Source of the DNA: a virus
Strand: one strand, 5' to 3'
DNA: 64,000 bases
IMG/VR virus record: IMGVR_UViG_3300046660_000488
Coordinates: 344,640 to 408,639 of that record
The position numbers and the translations under genes were made by a program. Below the pieces are notes generated by a model. That model saw only the letters and a list, made by a program, of their open reading frames with translations, searched no databases and was not told the origin of the DNA. Below are positions 6,187-14,716 of this stretch, in pieces; the stretch's first letter is position 1, and the number at the start of each line of letters is the position of its first letter.

Positions 6187-8190
6187 TTAATGATCGTTCA
6201 TATACACCAGAGCGAGGCCGCCGCCTGATGTGCCCGGCCGGGTTCCCGTGTTCAGGGACGTGACCGCACTTGGGGCCTGAACCGGCGGCTCGTTGTAAAG
6301 TGTCGCGCCGACTTGCAGAGAGCTACCGCCGGTGTTGAACCGCGCCAACACGGTGGTTCCATTATACGTCCCGGTAAAACTTCCACCCACTCCGTAACTG
6401 GCATAGGCCACGGGCGGATAACTTGTGGAGTCCGAATAATTGATGGTGCTGTTGTACGGCCGCGTTGATCCATAACCGTAGAGCATCACCGTGGGCAAAA
6501 GCTCTGCGAATGTGGTCGAGGCATGGCTGATCGGGCAACCGGCGGCTCCGAACGATCCGCTGGAAGCACCCGAACCGACCCGCAGTTCCTTGCCATCATT
6601 TACGCCGCCGTTGACGCGGAACGCCAAACGAGGGGCTGTGACGTTGGCGACCTGATCGGGGGCCGCGTTGAAGTTGGTCTGCACGAGGCTGAACGAGGTT
6701 TCATCACCAAGGCATTGGTAATCCCAGACCGCAGTTTCGCCATAGGATTGCGGACCGCCCTTCGAATCATCCGACCAGTACGCACCAACTGCGGACGCCG
6801 TGCCCGCGAGGTGGACCCGCAACGTCCCAGCGTAACCCTGACCGGGGATCGTGACCGTGGTCGCAATGGACGATTGGGGAGCAGCCGCCGTCTGGACGTA
6901 AGGAACGTTCTGGCTGAGACCTCCAGCATAGACTGCCACGGGTGTCGGTCCGGTGAGTGTGACATAGCCCGTATAACCCGCTGCGATGAACTGGTTGGCC
7001 GAGTATTTCCGCAGGAAGGGAACGGACACACCGGTGGTTCCCAGCGGGTTGAAATCGACCGGGCCGTAGGATACCGGCGACCCTTGTTGCGCGTAGGTCT
7101 GGTCGATCCAGCGGAAGTACCGGACGTCAACGGCGGTGGTGACCGCGAGATCAGATTGTAGAGCGACAATGCTCTTGATGTTAGCCACACCAACCGTCGC
7201 GACTTGCGACCACGACGAGCCGTTGTAGCGGAAGATGTAGACCGTCGTCCGCAGGTGGTTCAGGGCGAAGAAATGGGTTCCGTCCGGCGAGAAGACACCT
7301 TGGATGAAATGCCGATTGTTCGTTTCAAGGTAGAACGCCTGCACGCTCGCGCCCGTTGCTCCGCTCAATGTGCTGATGGCCACCACGGCGTGGTTGTCAC
7401 CGTCGCCATTTCCGAACGCGGCGATGTGTTGCTTGGTCGGTGAGACCACGCAAGCGAACTGGTTGTTGTTTCCAAAACCGGCTTCACCACCATCCGGATC
7501 GTACGGCCAGCCGCTGAAGCTGGTCATCGTATACTGAGTGTAGGGCGTCGCCCCTGTCGCTGAATACAGGAACCGATTACTCGGGCCTGAAATGTATTTC
7601 TCATCGTCCGTGACCGACAAATTGACCGGAGATTCCGCGCCACTCATTAGGTACAGCGGCAACGAGCCAATCGAGACGCGCGAGCTATAGTTTGGCGATC
7701 CGTTCGCATTGGTGTCAAAGCGCCAGACCGTGCCGCCGGAGTCGAGCAAGTAAACTCGCGTACCCGTCGTATTGAACGTGATCGCACGGAAATATCCCGT
7801 GCCCCAGCCGGATGACGTATCGGCGTACGATCCTGACCCGGAGCCGTCTTCCTTAGCGGTTTGGAGGTAACCAATCGTGTCCTGAGCAACCGTACCGGAA
7901 TAGACCCAGCCGTTGGAATTGCGGACGATCACTGCCGAGTACGGTGATCCCGTGGCGGACAGGCGAGTCGTCAGGTCGTAATAAGTACCAGACCCGGTGT
8001 CAGCGGCGTTCGACGCACCGTAGAAATGGTGGAAGCTGAGCGGGCCTGATGTGGGGATGCCTTGATTTGCTACGGTATCGGGAACAAACGGCCCGCCGCG
8101 ATAATAATTCGAAAGCTTGATCGGCGCCGAGCCGCCGAATTCGGCCACCAAGTCGCTGAAGCTGATTTTGCCGTTTGTGGGAAGAGCCAT
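6187..8190 (-). CDS. Virion/tail-associated adhesin-like protein
   Basis: A 667-aa protein. It begins LPTNGKISFSDLVAEFGG, followed by IKLSNYYRGG and GPLSFHHFYGA: repeats of the 'isfsdl...fgg / lsdyyrgg' type that I associate with tail or fibre proteins of T4-like phages. Residues about 70-420 carry repeated strand patterns (TFNTTGTRVYLLDSGGTVWRF and similar) that resemble beta-propeller blades; the rest is beta-rich and Gly/Ser/Thr-rich. Probably a surface or receptor-binding protein. A TAAATA box four bases from the start codon suggests late, possibly leaderless, expression. Confidence 0.7.
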   Translation of the reverse strand: MALPTNGKISFSDLVAEFGGSAPIKLSNYYRGGPFVPDTVANQGIPTSGPLSFHHFYGASNAADTGSGTYYDLTTRLSATGSPYSAVIVRNSNGWVYSGTVAQDTIGYLQTAKEDGSGSGSYADTSSGWGTGYFRAITFNTTGTRVYLLDSGGTVWRFDTNANGSPNYSSRVSIGSLPLYLMSGAESPVNLSVTDDEKYISGPSNRFLYSATGATPYTQYTMTSFSGWPYDPDGGEAGFGNNNQFACVVSPTKQHIAAFGNGDGDNHAVVAISTLSGATGASVQAFYLETNNRHFIQGVFSPDGTHFFALNHLRTTVYIFRYNGSSWSQVATVGVANIKSIVALQSDLAVTTAVDVRYFRWIDQTYAQQGSPVSYGPVDFNPLGTTGVSVPFLRKYSANQFIAAGYTGYVTLTGPTPVAVYAGGLSQNVPYVQTAAAPQSSIATTVTIPGQGYAGTLRVHLAGTASAVGAYWSDDSKGGPQSYGETAVWDYQCLGDETSFSLVQTNFNAAPDQVANVTAPRLAFRVNGGVNDGKELRVGSGASSGSFGAAGCPISHASTTFAELLPTVMLYGYGSTRPYNSTINYSDSTSYPPVAYASYGVGGSFTGTYNGTTVLARFNTGGSSLQVGATLYNEPPVQAPSAVTSLNTGTRPGTSGGGLALVYMNDH

Positions 8191-8194
8191 GCCG

Positions 8195-8200
8195 TATTTA
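8195..8200 (-). promoter_or_regulatory. TAAATA late-promoter-like element, four bases from start codon
   Basis: TAAATA on the minus strand with only CGGC between it and the ATG at 8190. There is no Shine-Dalgarno between. Confidence 0.5.
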
Positions 8201-8244
8201 TTTGGTTGACCACATCAACATTTCGTGCTCAAACCCCCGGTATT

Positions 8245-8652
8245 ATGGCCGCAACAGACCGCCTCTTGGATCGCAAAGAATTCGGCGAGCGTGTATACGC
8301 CCGTGACAAGCACAAGTGCGTCTTCTGCGGAGCAAAGGCTGACGACCCTCACCACATCTTGGATCGCAAGCTCTATCCGGATGGCGGCTATTACCTGAAC
8401 AACGGCGCGTCCGTCTGCAACCCGTGCCACATGAAATGCGAGACCGGTGAGTTCACCGTCGAGCAGGTTCGAGTCAAGGCTGGGATCACCGATCCGATCT
8501 ACCCGCCGGGCATCACGGCCGACATGGTCGTGGACAAATGGGGCAACCAGTATCTGGAGGATGGGCGGCGGATCAAAGGCCCACTGTTCGAGGACACGGC
8601 CGTTCAGAAACTGTTCAAGCGCGATCTGTGGATGTTCGAAGACCATGAGTAA
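8245..8652 (+). CDS. HNH-type endonuclease-like protein
   Basis: A 135-aa protein with two Cys pairs, CVFCG and CNPCHMKC, bracketing DDPHHILDRKLYPDGG: the treble-clef HNH fold with the histidine pair (HH) in the first strand and the second zinc knuckle carrying His. The start is placed at ATG 8245 (MAATDRLLDRK); no clear Shine-Dalgarno. It could be a free-standing homing-type nuclease or a phage nicking enzyme. The C-terminal 60 residues continue as a conserved-looking tail (VDKWGNQYLEDGRRIKGPLF). Overlaps the next gene by eight bases. Confidence 0.78.
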   Translation: MAATDRLLDRKEFGERVYARDKHKCVFCGAKADDPHHILDRKLYPDGGYYLNNGASVCNPCHMKCETGEFTVEQVRVKAGITDPIYPPGITADMVVDKWGNQYLEDGRRIKGPLFEDTAVQKLFKRDLWMFEDHE

Positions 8653-8920
8653 GAAGAGCCTCAGCACCTACCATTTCACGGTCAACGGCAGTCCCGAGAA
8701 AGTCTGCGATCTGAAATCCACTATCTATGACGAGGCAGTCGCGGCGATCCCTGCAATGCTGAGTGAGCCAGAGAAGCAGTATCCGCTCGAAATCACGATC
8801 TGGGTTCCGGACCTTCTTCCCGACTATGGGCCGTATGATTACTACATCGAAAAGCCGGGTGGTGCTGTCGCCATTGCTGTGACCCGGCCGGATGGAACAA
8901 AGATGGCCATCTACACTTGA
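8645..8920 (+). CDS. Small hypothetical protein
   Basis: A 91-aa protein (MSKKSLSTYHFTVNGSPEKV...) with an ATG that overlaps the end of the HNH gene. Predicted alpha/beta, acidic, no motif recognised. Its last codons overlap the -35 box of the promoter that drives the RNA-repair cassette. Confidence 0.7.
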   Translation: MSKKSLSTYHFTVNGSPEKVCDLKSTIYDEAVAAIPAMLSEPEKQYPLEITIWVPDLLPDYGPYDYYIEKPGGAVAIAVTRPDGTKMAIYT

Positions 8921-8944
8921 CTTGGGTCGTATCTCCAGTATAAT
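8917..8944 (+). promoter_or_regulatory. Strong sigma70-type promoter before RNA ligase gene
   Basis: TTGACT (8917-8922), 16-base spacer, TATAAT (8939-8944). The -10 is a perfect consensus. It lies 36 bases upstream of the RNA ligase start and should give early host-polymerase transcription of the repair cassette. Confidence 0.75.
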
Positions 8945-8980
8945 GGGAGCTTCTATTCAACCCTCAATGAGGAGGCGGCC

Positions 8981-9637
8981 ATGCTGGACTACTCGATCCT
9001 GCACAAATATCCGCATACGCCGCACCTGCCTCAGTCGCGGTCGCGGACCGATGACGACCGGGTTCTGACCAAGACCACGCACCTTCTGGGCATGGACGTC
9101 GTGATGTCGGAGAAGATGGATGGCGAGAACGCCTCCCTCTACAACCATCACATCCACGCCCGGTCGCTGGACTCGCGTCCTCGCCCTGATCAGGACTGGG
9201 TTCGCCGGTTCTGGTCCAACCGACGCGCCGACATTCCGGCCAAGTGGCGGGTCTGCGGCGAGAACCTGTGGGCCAAGCACTCGATCATCTACGACAACCT
9301 CCCGAGCTACTTCCTTGGGTTCTCCATCTGGAATGACGAGAACGTCACGCTGGGTTGGGACGAAACGCTGGAGTGGTTCAAGCTGCTGGACATCATCCCG
9401 GTTCGCGAACTCTATCGCGGCCCGTACTCGGATGACGTGGTCCTCGACCTCATCAGCAAGATGAACCCGGACAAGCAAGAAGGGTTTGTCGTCCGCAACA
9501 TCAACTCGTTCTCGCATGACGATTTCGAGTTGAATGCGGCCAAGTACGTTCGGCCCAAGCACGTGCAGACCGATCAGCACTGGCTACACGGCGCCATCAC
9601 GCCAAACGGGCTCGCCCCGGACGGCCAGCAACAGTAA
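8981..9637 (+). CDS. RNA ligase (Rnl2-like nucleotidyltransferase)
   Basis: A 218-aa protein of the covalent nucleotidyltransferase superfamily. Motif I is EKMDGEN with the AMP-accepting Lys at residue 45; WRVCGENLWAKHSI fits motif III, EGFVVR motif IV, and AAKYVRP motif V. The size suits a minimal RNA ligase of the T4 Rnl2/RNA_ligase type without a C-terminal domain. It joins 3'-OH and 5'-phosphate RNA ends, for example repairing tRNAs cut by host anticodon nucleases. GAGGAGG lies just upstream of the ATG. Clustered with a polynucleotide kinase/phosphatase, the enzyme that prepares such ends. Confidence 0.88.
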   Translation: MLDYSILHKYPHTPHLPQSRSRTDDDRVLTKTTHLLGMDVVMSEKMDGENASLYNHHIHARSLDSRPRPDQDWVRRFWSNRRADIPAKWRVCGENLWAKHSIIYDNLPSYFLGFSIWNDENVTLGWDETLEWFKLLDIIPVRELYRGPYSDDVVLDLISKMNPDKQEGFVVRNINSFSHDDFELNAAKYVRPKHVQTDQHWLHGAITPNGLAPDGQQQ

Positions 9638-9648
9638 CGGACGCTTTC

Positions 9649-9891
9649 ATGTCCCATATGAAATACCTCGTGCACGACAAAAATGGGGTGGAAGAGCCTT
9701 TCATCTTCCCCGAGACAATTGAGCACGTAGAAATGGCCGACCTTCTGGGTGTTGAAAACAACGTCGTCTCGGCGGGTTTCTTCACCATCACCGATAGGGG
9801 CGCGTCCTGCTACGGTTCGTCGATGACGCTGATGGTCAGCGCCCGCCGGATCGAGGACCGCGACCTCATCAACCGTTTAGCGGGGTACTGA
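9649..9891 (+). CDS. Small hypothetical protein in RNA-repair cassette
   Basis: An 80-aa protein between the RNA ligase and the polynucleotide kinase genes, starting ATG 9649 (or the Met three residues on). No motif recognised; predicted mixed alpha/beta. The tight spacing (11 bases after the ligase, one base before the kinase gene) indicates co-transcription, but does not show a repair role. Confidence 0.72.
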   Translation: MSHMKYLVHDKNGVEEPFIFPETIEHVEMADLLGVENNVVSAGFFTITDRGASCYGSSMTLMVSARRIEDRDLINRLAGY

Positions 9892-9892
9892 C

Positions 9893-10870
9893 ATGATCCG
9901 GGCGATCATCGTTGACATGGACGGGACGCTCGCGAACGTGAAGCACCGTCTGCATTATCTGAGCCGCTTGCCCAAGGGCATGTCGAGCTTCGAGACCTAC
10001 CATGGCCTGATCGACCAGCCCAAGGACTGGACGAGCTTCCATGACGCCTGCGTGGACGACACGCCCATCGAAGCGGTGGCGTGGCTGGTCACGGCCCTGT
10101 TCGCCACCACGAGCCTGTCGAGTGGCAAGTACGCCATCGTCATCGTCTCGGCGCGCCATGAGCCCTATCGCGAGCGGACCGAAGCGTGGCTGGCCAAATT
10201 CGGCATCCCCCACGACCGCCTGTATATGCGGACGGACGAGGACACGCGACCGGACCACGAGATCAAGGCGGACATCCTCGCCCAGATGATGGACGACGGA
10301 TACGAGCCGTGGCTGGCCATCGACGACCGGCCGGAGGTCTGCGACATGTGGGAGAGCTTCGGGATCGCGGTCCTGCGGTGCTCCTACGAGGACGTACAGG
10401 CCAAGTACGCTGGCAAGGTGATGGTGACCCTGCTCGTCGGCCCGTCCGGCGCCGGGAAGTCCACCTACGCCAAGAAGCACTTCAAGCCGGGCGAGATCAT
10501 CGAAACCGACGCCATCCGTGAAGCGGAAGGTTTGGGTCATGATCCGGACGCGCTGGCTCTGACCTTCAAGCTGGCGCGCGGCTATGCCAAGGCGCGGCTT
10601 GATGCTGGCCTGCCGGTGGTCATCGACGCGACCAACCTTCGCAAGAAGGATCGCGCCCATTTCACCCGGCTCGTCCCGACCGGCGCGTTGATCAAGTACG
10701 TCCTGATCGACCGCAACTACGAGGACAAGGTCGAGACCAAGGGCGACCGGCTCGCCGACATCGTGGACCGGCATCACCGGTATTTCCGCGACACGACGAT
10801 GAAGGACATGAAGCTGGCCGATGGGCTGGGCAACGTCATCGTCGAAGACAAGCGTATCGGTCGCCGCTAA
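9893..10870 (+). CDS. pnkp: Polynucleotide 3'-phosphatase / 5'-kinase, reversed domain order
   Basis: A 325-aa bifunctional end-healing enzyme. Residues 1-170 are a HAD phosphatase: DMDGTL with D8 and D10, a VSARHEP motif II region, and AIDDRPEV as motif IV. Residues about 177-325 are a P-loop kinase: GPSGAGKST at 183-191, then a lid/base region with IDATNLRKKDR. Together they remove 3'-phosphates and phosphorylate 5'-OH ends before ligation. In T4 Pnkp the kinase comes first and the phosphatase second; here the order is phosphatase-kinase, as in animal PNKP. ATG overlaps closely with the preceding stop. Confidence 0.9.
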   Translation: MIRAIIVDMDGTLANVKHRLHYLSRLPKGMSSFETYHGLIDQPKDWTSFHDACVDDTPIEAVAWLVTALFATTSLSSGKYAIVIVSARHEPYRERTEAWLAKFGIPHDRLYMRTDEDTRPDHEIKADILAQMMDDGYEPWLAIDDRPEVCDMWESFGIAVLRCSYEDVQAKYAGKVMVTLLVGPSGAGKSTYAKKHFKPGEIIETDAIREAEGLGHDPDALALTFKLARGYAKARLDAGLPVVIDATNLRKKDRAHFTRLVPTGALIKYVLIDRNYEDKVETKGDRLADIVDRHHRYFRDTTMKDMKLADGLGNVIVEDKRIGRR

Positions 10871-10890
10871 CCCGGCGGCCGATATTCTCG

Positions 10891-10920
10891 TTGACGAATT
10901 TCTATTTTCGGGCGTATGAT
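10891..10920 (+). promoter_or_regulatory. Sigma70-type promoter before HD hydrolase gene
   Basis: TTGACG (10891-10896), 18-base spacer, TATGAT (10915-10920), 26 bases upstream of the TTG start at 10947. Confidence 0.6.
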
Positions 10921-10946
10921 CTCGCGGAATCTCGTAGGAGAATGCC

Positions 10947-11630
10947 TTGCTTCGCCATGTCCGCCACGTCCGAGAAATGCCGTTCCTCGCCAAGCAATGG
11001 TCGCTGATCCATGACGCCGAAGGCATGTTTCCGGACTGGAAGGAATTCTGGCGGATCATCGAGTGCTACAATGAGAAGCACCGTTCCTACCACGCGCTCG
11101 ACCACCTGATCTTCGGCCTCAAGGAAATTGAACGGCTGGGCAAGGAATTGTCCAACCGCACGACCGTGACCTTGGCCTATTTCTACCACGACATCCGCTA
11201 CGACCCGCACCGCAAGGACAACGAGGAAGTCAGTGCCATCCAACTGCGCGAGTACGCTCAGCGCCGGGGCTTCAGCCCGCATCGCACGACGATCTCGTTC
11301 AACCTCGTGATCGAGACCTCGCGCCACATGACGTCCAAGCTGCGCTCGCCGCACTGGAAGCTGATGAGCGACGCCGACATGGCGATCTTCGCCACGCCGC
11401 CCAAGACCTACATGAAGTACGCCAAGGGCATCTGGTCGGAATACTCGTTCGTCGGGATCGAAACCTACGTCGAGAACCGCTGCAAATTCCTCAAAAGTCT
11501 CGACGGCCTGAAAATCCTCTGGCTTCCTGACGGGGCCATGACGAAGGCCGAGCGCAACAATATCGCGCAGAAGAACGTCGCTCTCGAACTGGCGACCCTT
11601 CAGGAATGCCCGGCCCTAATCACTGGCTAA
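10947..11630 (+). CDS. HD-superfamily metal-dependent phosphohydrolase
   Basis: A 227-aa protein. YNEKHRSYHALDHLIFGL (residues about 40-57) and FYHDIRYDPHRKDNEE (about 78-93) match the Y.E..R.YH...H...L and HD(x)YDP..DNE pattern of the predicted phosphohydrolase group COG4339. The following SDADMAIF supplies another conserved Asp. Likely acts on a nucleotide or nucleotide-like substrate; which one is unknown. Start is taken as TTG 10947, because TAGGAG is six bases before it; the first in-frame ATG is at 10977. Followed by a terminator. Confidence 0.82.
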   Translation: MLRHVRHVREMPFLAKQWSLIHDAEGMFPDWKEFWRIIECYNEKHRSYHALDHLIFGLKEIERLGKELSNRTTVTLAYFYHDIRYDPHRKDNEEVSAIQLREYAQRRGFSPHRTTISFNLVIETSRHMTSKLRSPHWKLMSDADMAIFATPPKTYMKYAKGIWSEYSFVGIETYVENRCKFLKSLDGLKILWLPDGAMTKAERNNIAQKNVALELATLQECPALITG

Positions 11631-11692
11631 CGGGAACGGCCCACTGTCGCGGTGGGTCTCATAGCGCACGTCTTGGCACGCTTCACATAGAT

Positions 11693-11728
11693 AAGCCCCG
11701 CCCTTTACAGGGACGGGGCTTTCTTTTT
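11693..11728 (+). terminator. Rho-independent terminator
   Basis: AGCCCCG (11694-11700) pairs with CGGGGCT (11714-11720), and the inner CCCT/AGGG extends the stem; TTCTTTTT follows. It separates the plus-strand HD gene from the convergent M16 peptidase gene. Confidence 0.85.
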
Positions 11729-11755
11729 GACAGTCTGAGCAGGGCATAGCCCTAT

Positions 11756-13096
11756 TTACTTGGTCTCTTCGACGTAGGCGCCGTGCAGCGCGTCGGTGAA
11801 CAGGGTTTCGAAATCGATGCCCTCGGGGATGCCGCCAGCGACCACCAGAGTGGGGCTGATGGACGACAGAAGCTCTTGTGCCGCTTCGATCACTTCGTCG
11901 CGGGTCACCGACCGGTAGCGGTCGAGCAGGACTTGGTCCGACTCCGCCTCGCCCTTGGCGAACAGTTGGGTGGCGACCGAGTCCGTCACATAGTCCGGGT
12001 TACGGTTCTGGGACAGTTGCTGGAGGATGATCTGGTTGCGCGAGCGCGTCCAGTCGGCTTCGGTGACTTCGCCCTGCGCGATGCGAACCAGTTCGCTGAT
12101 CGCCGTCTTCAGAAATTCGACGACGTTGCCGGTCGAGGCCGAACCCTTGATGACGAAGAGCGACAGGTCTGCGTTGCGGAGCAGGCCCGAGCCCACCGAA
12201 TAACAGAGAGCCTTGCGCTCGCGGGTGTTCTGGAACAGCGGTGAGGACATGCCGCCGCCCAGCACGTTGGCCAACATGGCGTACTTGGTCAGCGACAGGT
12301 CAATCGAGCCCGGCGCCGGGAAGGCGACGTACATGTGCGATTGCTCGAAGCGGTCGTCCTCGTGGATGGTCACGCCGCCGACGTACTGGGCCGGTTCGAT
12401 GGCGACGGCCGGAGCGCGCTCCAGATGGCCGAAGTACTTCTCGCCCATGGCGACCAGAGCGTCGTGGTCCACGTCACCGGCCGCGATCAGCAGCATGTGC
12501 TCCGGGTGGTAGAAAGTCTTGACGTAGTTGAACAGGTCGTCCTGCGTGAACGACATGACATTTTCGGACGTGCCAAGGATTTCGCGGCCCAGCGGAGTGT
12601 TGCCGTAGGCCGTCAGGTCCAACTGGGCGCGGGCGATGTGCGAAATCTTGTCGCCGTACTCGGCGATCTCTTCGCAGACCACGCCCTTCTCGCGCTCGAT
12701 CTCGTCCATCGGGAAGGTGGCGTGACAGACGATGTCGGCGAGGATTTCCACCGACTTCTCCATGTGCTCGCTCAGGCCCTCGACCAGATAAGAAGTGGCG
12801 GCCTTGCCGGTGGCGGCATTCACGTAGCCGCCGAGCACTTCGATCTGTTCGGCGATTTCCTTGACGTTCCGGTGCTTCGTGCCCTTGAACAGCACGTGCT
12901 CCAGATAGTGGGTGATCCCGTTCAACTCGCTGGTCTCGTTGCGAGCGCCGACCTTCGTGTAGACCGTGACCTGAACCTCGCCCGGCGTGGGACGCACGGC
13001 GCTGACCACGCGCAACCCGTTCGGGAGCGTGGTGATGGTGACGCCTTCCTTGGCGGAGACGATGGTGTCGGGTGCGGTCTGGGTCAGGTTGGTCAA
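11756..13096 (-). CDS. M16-family zinc metallopeptidase
   Basis: A 446-aa protein of the pitrilysin/mitochondrial-processing-peptidase family. The inverted zinc motif HYLEH (H63, E66, H67 from the chosen start) is followed about 75 residues later by EEIAEY, giving the third ligand Glu. Downstream are the two family domains: GREILGT and the C-terminal GGGMSSPLFQNTRERKALCYSV, which contains the conserved R..Y motif. So it should be an active single-chain protease of the PqqL/YmxG type. TTG at 13096 is chosen because AAGGAG is five bases upstream; the 18 residues before it overlap the promoter. Presence in a phage is unusual; it might process a capsid protein or cut a host peptide. Confidence 0.9.
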   Translation of the reverse strand: MTNLTQTAPDTIVSAKEGVTITTLPNGLRVVSAVRPTPGEVQVTVYTKVGARNETSELNGITHYLEHVLFKGTKHRNVKEIAEQIEVLGGYVNAATGKAATSYLVEGLSEHMEKSVEILADIVCHATFPMDEIEREKGVVCEEIAEYGDKISHIARAQLDLTAYGNTPLGREILGTSENVMSFTQDDLFNYVKTFYHPEHMLLIAAGDVDHDALVAMGEKYFGHLERAPAVAIEPAQYVGGVTIHEDDRFEQSHMYVAFPAPGSIDLSLTKYAMLANVLGGGMSSPLFQNTRERKALCYSVGSGLLRNADLSLFVIKGSASTGNVVEFLKTAISELVRIAQGEVTEADWTRSRNQIILQQLSQNRNPDYVTDSVATQLFAKGEAESDQVLLDRYRSVTRDEVIEAAQELLSSISPTLVVAGGIPEGIDFETLFTDALHGAYVEETK

Positions 13097-13121
13097 AGGA
13101 ACTCCTTGAAACTGAAAGAGC

Positions 13122-13150
13122 ACGGTAGACTGAAAACACGATCTCGTCAA
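13122..13150 (-). promoter_or_regulatory. Sigma70-type promoter for M16 peptidase gene
   Basis: Minus strand TTGACG (13150-13145), 17-base spacer, TACCGT (13127-13122), 25 bases upstream of the TTG start at 13096. Confidence 0.5.
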
Positions 13151-13230
13151 CCAGTTTTACTCTGTGCTGTATAGATTTCTCTCAGAATAGCAGAGAGAAA
13201 CGCCAAAACCAATTTCCACGTTTGGCCGCC

Positions 13231-13236
13231 TAAATA
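13231..13236 (+). promoter_or_regulatory. TAAATA late-promoter-like element, four bases from start codon
   Basis: TAAATA followed by AGGG and then the ATG at 13241. No room for a Shine-Dalgarno at normal spacing. Confidence 0.5.
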
Positions 13237-13240
13237 AGGG

Positions 13241-13855
13241 ATGGCCAACGAAATCGACATCGAAAAGATTCAGGAATCACCGCACCTTCTGGACATGCTG
13301 CTCCAGATGGAAGACGTGCTTGATTCGCTGGACATCTACGTTTTCAAGAACTGGTACAAGGGCGAGGTGGTCGAAGGACCCGGCGTGCGTCGGTATTGGC
13401 TCGATTTCACGCTGAAGTACAAGCACAACCAGATGCCCGATCCCAAGGCCGCCATGCGGTTGATCAAGCACGGCATCCGCGTTGACTTCTCCAAGGGTAC
13501 GGAGAAATCCAAGGAATACAACGCCAACTACGATCAGACGGTTCACGACGACACTGTTCCAGTGCAGAAGGGCGACGCCCCGCCGGAAGAGAAAGACGTT
13601 CGCCCCGAGGACACGGTTTGGCTGGTGGCCATCAGCATCCCGCGTCGCCTCGTTGCTGAACTGTCGGCCGAGCAGATCGACAACGAATACGACGACGAAG
13701 TCGATATCGAGGACGTCGATGACGCCATGGATACCGGCATCGACGACGAGAGCGAGGTCATGGCTGACGAGAACGGCGCGTCCGCTGACGGCGCGGCTGA
13801 TCCGATGGCCGACATGGGCGGCGCGCCTCCGCCTCAGCAGGGAGCGCCCCAATGA
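13241..13855 (+). CDS. Conserved T4-like phage protein, acidic C-terminus
   Basis: A 204-aa protein. Residues 1-95 (with LLDMLLQMEDVLDSLDIYVF and PDPKAAMRLIKHG) form an ordered domain that resembles, from memory, a protein found in T4-like cyanophages without established function. The C-terminal third is strongly acidic, then Gly/Pro/Gln-rich, hence probably disordered. Coupled by ATGA to the next gene. A structural role is plausible given the late-type promoter but unproven. Confidence 0.75.
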   Translation: MANEIDIEKIQESPHLLDMLLQMEDVLDSLDIYVFKNWYKGEVVEGPGVRRYWLDFTLKYKHNQMPDPKAAMRLIKHGIRVDFSKGTEKSKEYNANYDQTVHDDTVPVQKGDAPPEEKDVRPEDTVWLVAISIPRRLVAELSAEQIDNEYDDEVDIEDVDDAMDTGIDDESEVMADENGASADGAADPMADMGGAPPPQQGAPQ

Positions 13856-14610
13856 TGAAACTGGTTGAAGGTATGCGTCACGGCGATCTGGAAGACATGG
13901 TCCTCCAGATGATCAGCGTGGACGAGTACGAGAGCAAACTGGACGATTCGGCAATCGTCATCGGCTTCTATGTCAACGACAAGGACGCGGCCGACGACCT
14001 GAACCGCTTCATCCAAAAGTCGGCGGTCGAACTGCTGGACACCGAGGTGTCTCCGGCTCCGGACCAGCACGGCTACTACATGGTCTTCGTCGAGCTTCTG
14101 AACGACATCAAGATCGTGGACAACATTGAGGCGATTTTGGCCGAGGTCTCCGCATTGGTTGCGGACGACAAGTGGCAAATGCAGGTCTACGGCATCGACA
14201 AGGTGCTCGATTTCTCGCGTAAGGTACTCAAAAATAGGTTCGATCAGCTTCGCCACGAGCCCAAAAATGACGACGACGAGCGCACCGAAAACGAGAGCCG
14301 CGTGGTCGAATTTTTGGAAAACAGCGATCTGTCAAATGCTCTCTATGAAAACGAGCATGTTGAGTTGACTTCGCTCTGCGGTAACTTTCGTGGGCTCGTT
14401 GTGAGCATGGGATCGTACGAAGACGTGATCTCGCGCAATGGGCTTGAGAATACCGCAATCTCCATGGAGTTCGCCCATATTAGCGAATGCCGGGTGTTGT
14501 CTCAAATGCTCGGAGAGAACTGGGTGCCTATGCGTATTGGTGACTACGTTTTGCTCCAGCGACATGACACCGATGATGCCCTGTTGCTCAGAAAACCGCT
14601 GTTTTTCTAG
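13852..14610 (+). CDS. Conserved T4-like phage protein
   Basis: A 252-aa protein starting MMKLVEGMRHGDLEDMV, with DTEVSPAPDQHGYYMVFVEL near residue 63. I recall this N-terminal region from T4-like cyanophage proteins annotated as virion-associated; I cannot confirm it. The C-terminal 110 residues (from about 145) look like a separate domain with lower GC and less biased codons than the first part, which may be an accreted module. Translationally coupled to the previous gene by an ATGA overlap. Confidence 0.75.
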   Translation: MMKLVEGMRHGDLEDMVLQMISVDEYESKLDDSAIVIGFYVNDKDAADDLNRFIQKSAVELLDTEVSPAPDQHGYYMVFVELLNDIKIVDNIEAILAEVSALVADDKWQMQVYGIDKVLDFSRKVLKNRFDQLRHEPKNDDDERTENESRVVEFLENSDLSNALYENEHVELTSLCGNFRGLVVSMGSYEDVISRNGLENTAISMEFAHISECRVLSQMLGENWVPMRIGDYVLLQRHDTDDALLLRKPLFF

Positions 14611-14716
14611 TCAATAGCGGAAATCAGTCGGCGGACCGAAAAAGCGTTTTGCACAACGTCAGCGGCTGTGCGATTGTTTCCATCGCTAAGGGGACTTTAA
14701 CGTTTACGGGGTTCGG

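Noticed and set aside
11753-11758. TAAATA on the minus strand at the end of the M16 gene
   Set aside because: It overlaps the stop codon and no minus-strand gene follows.
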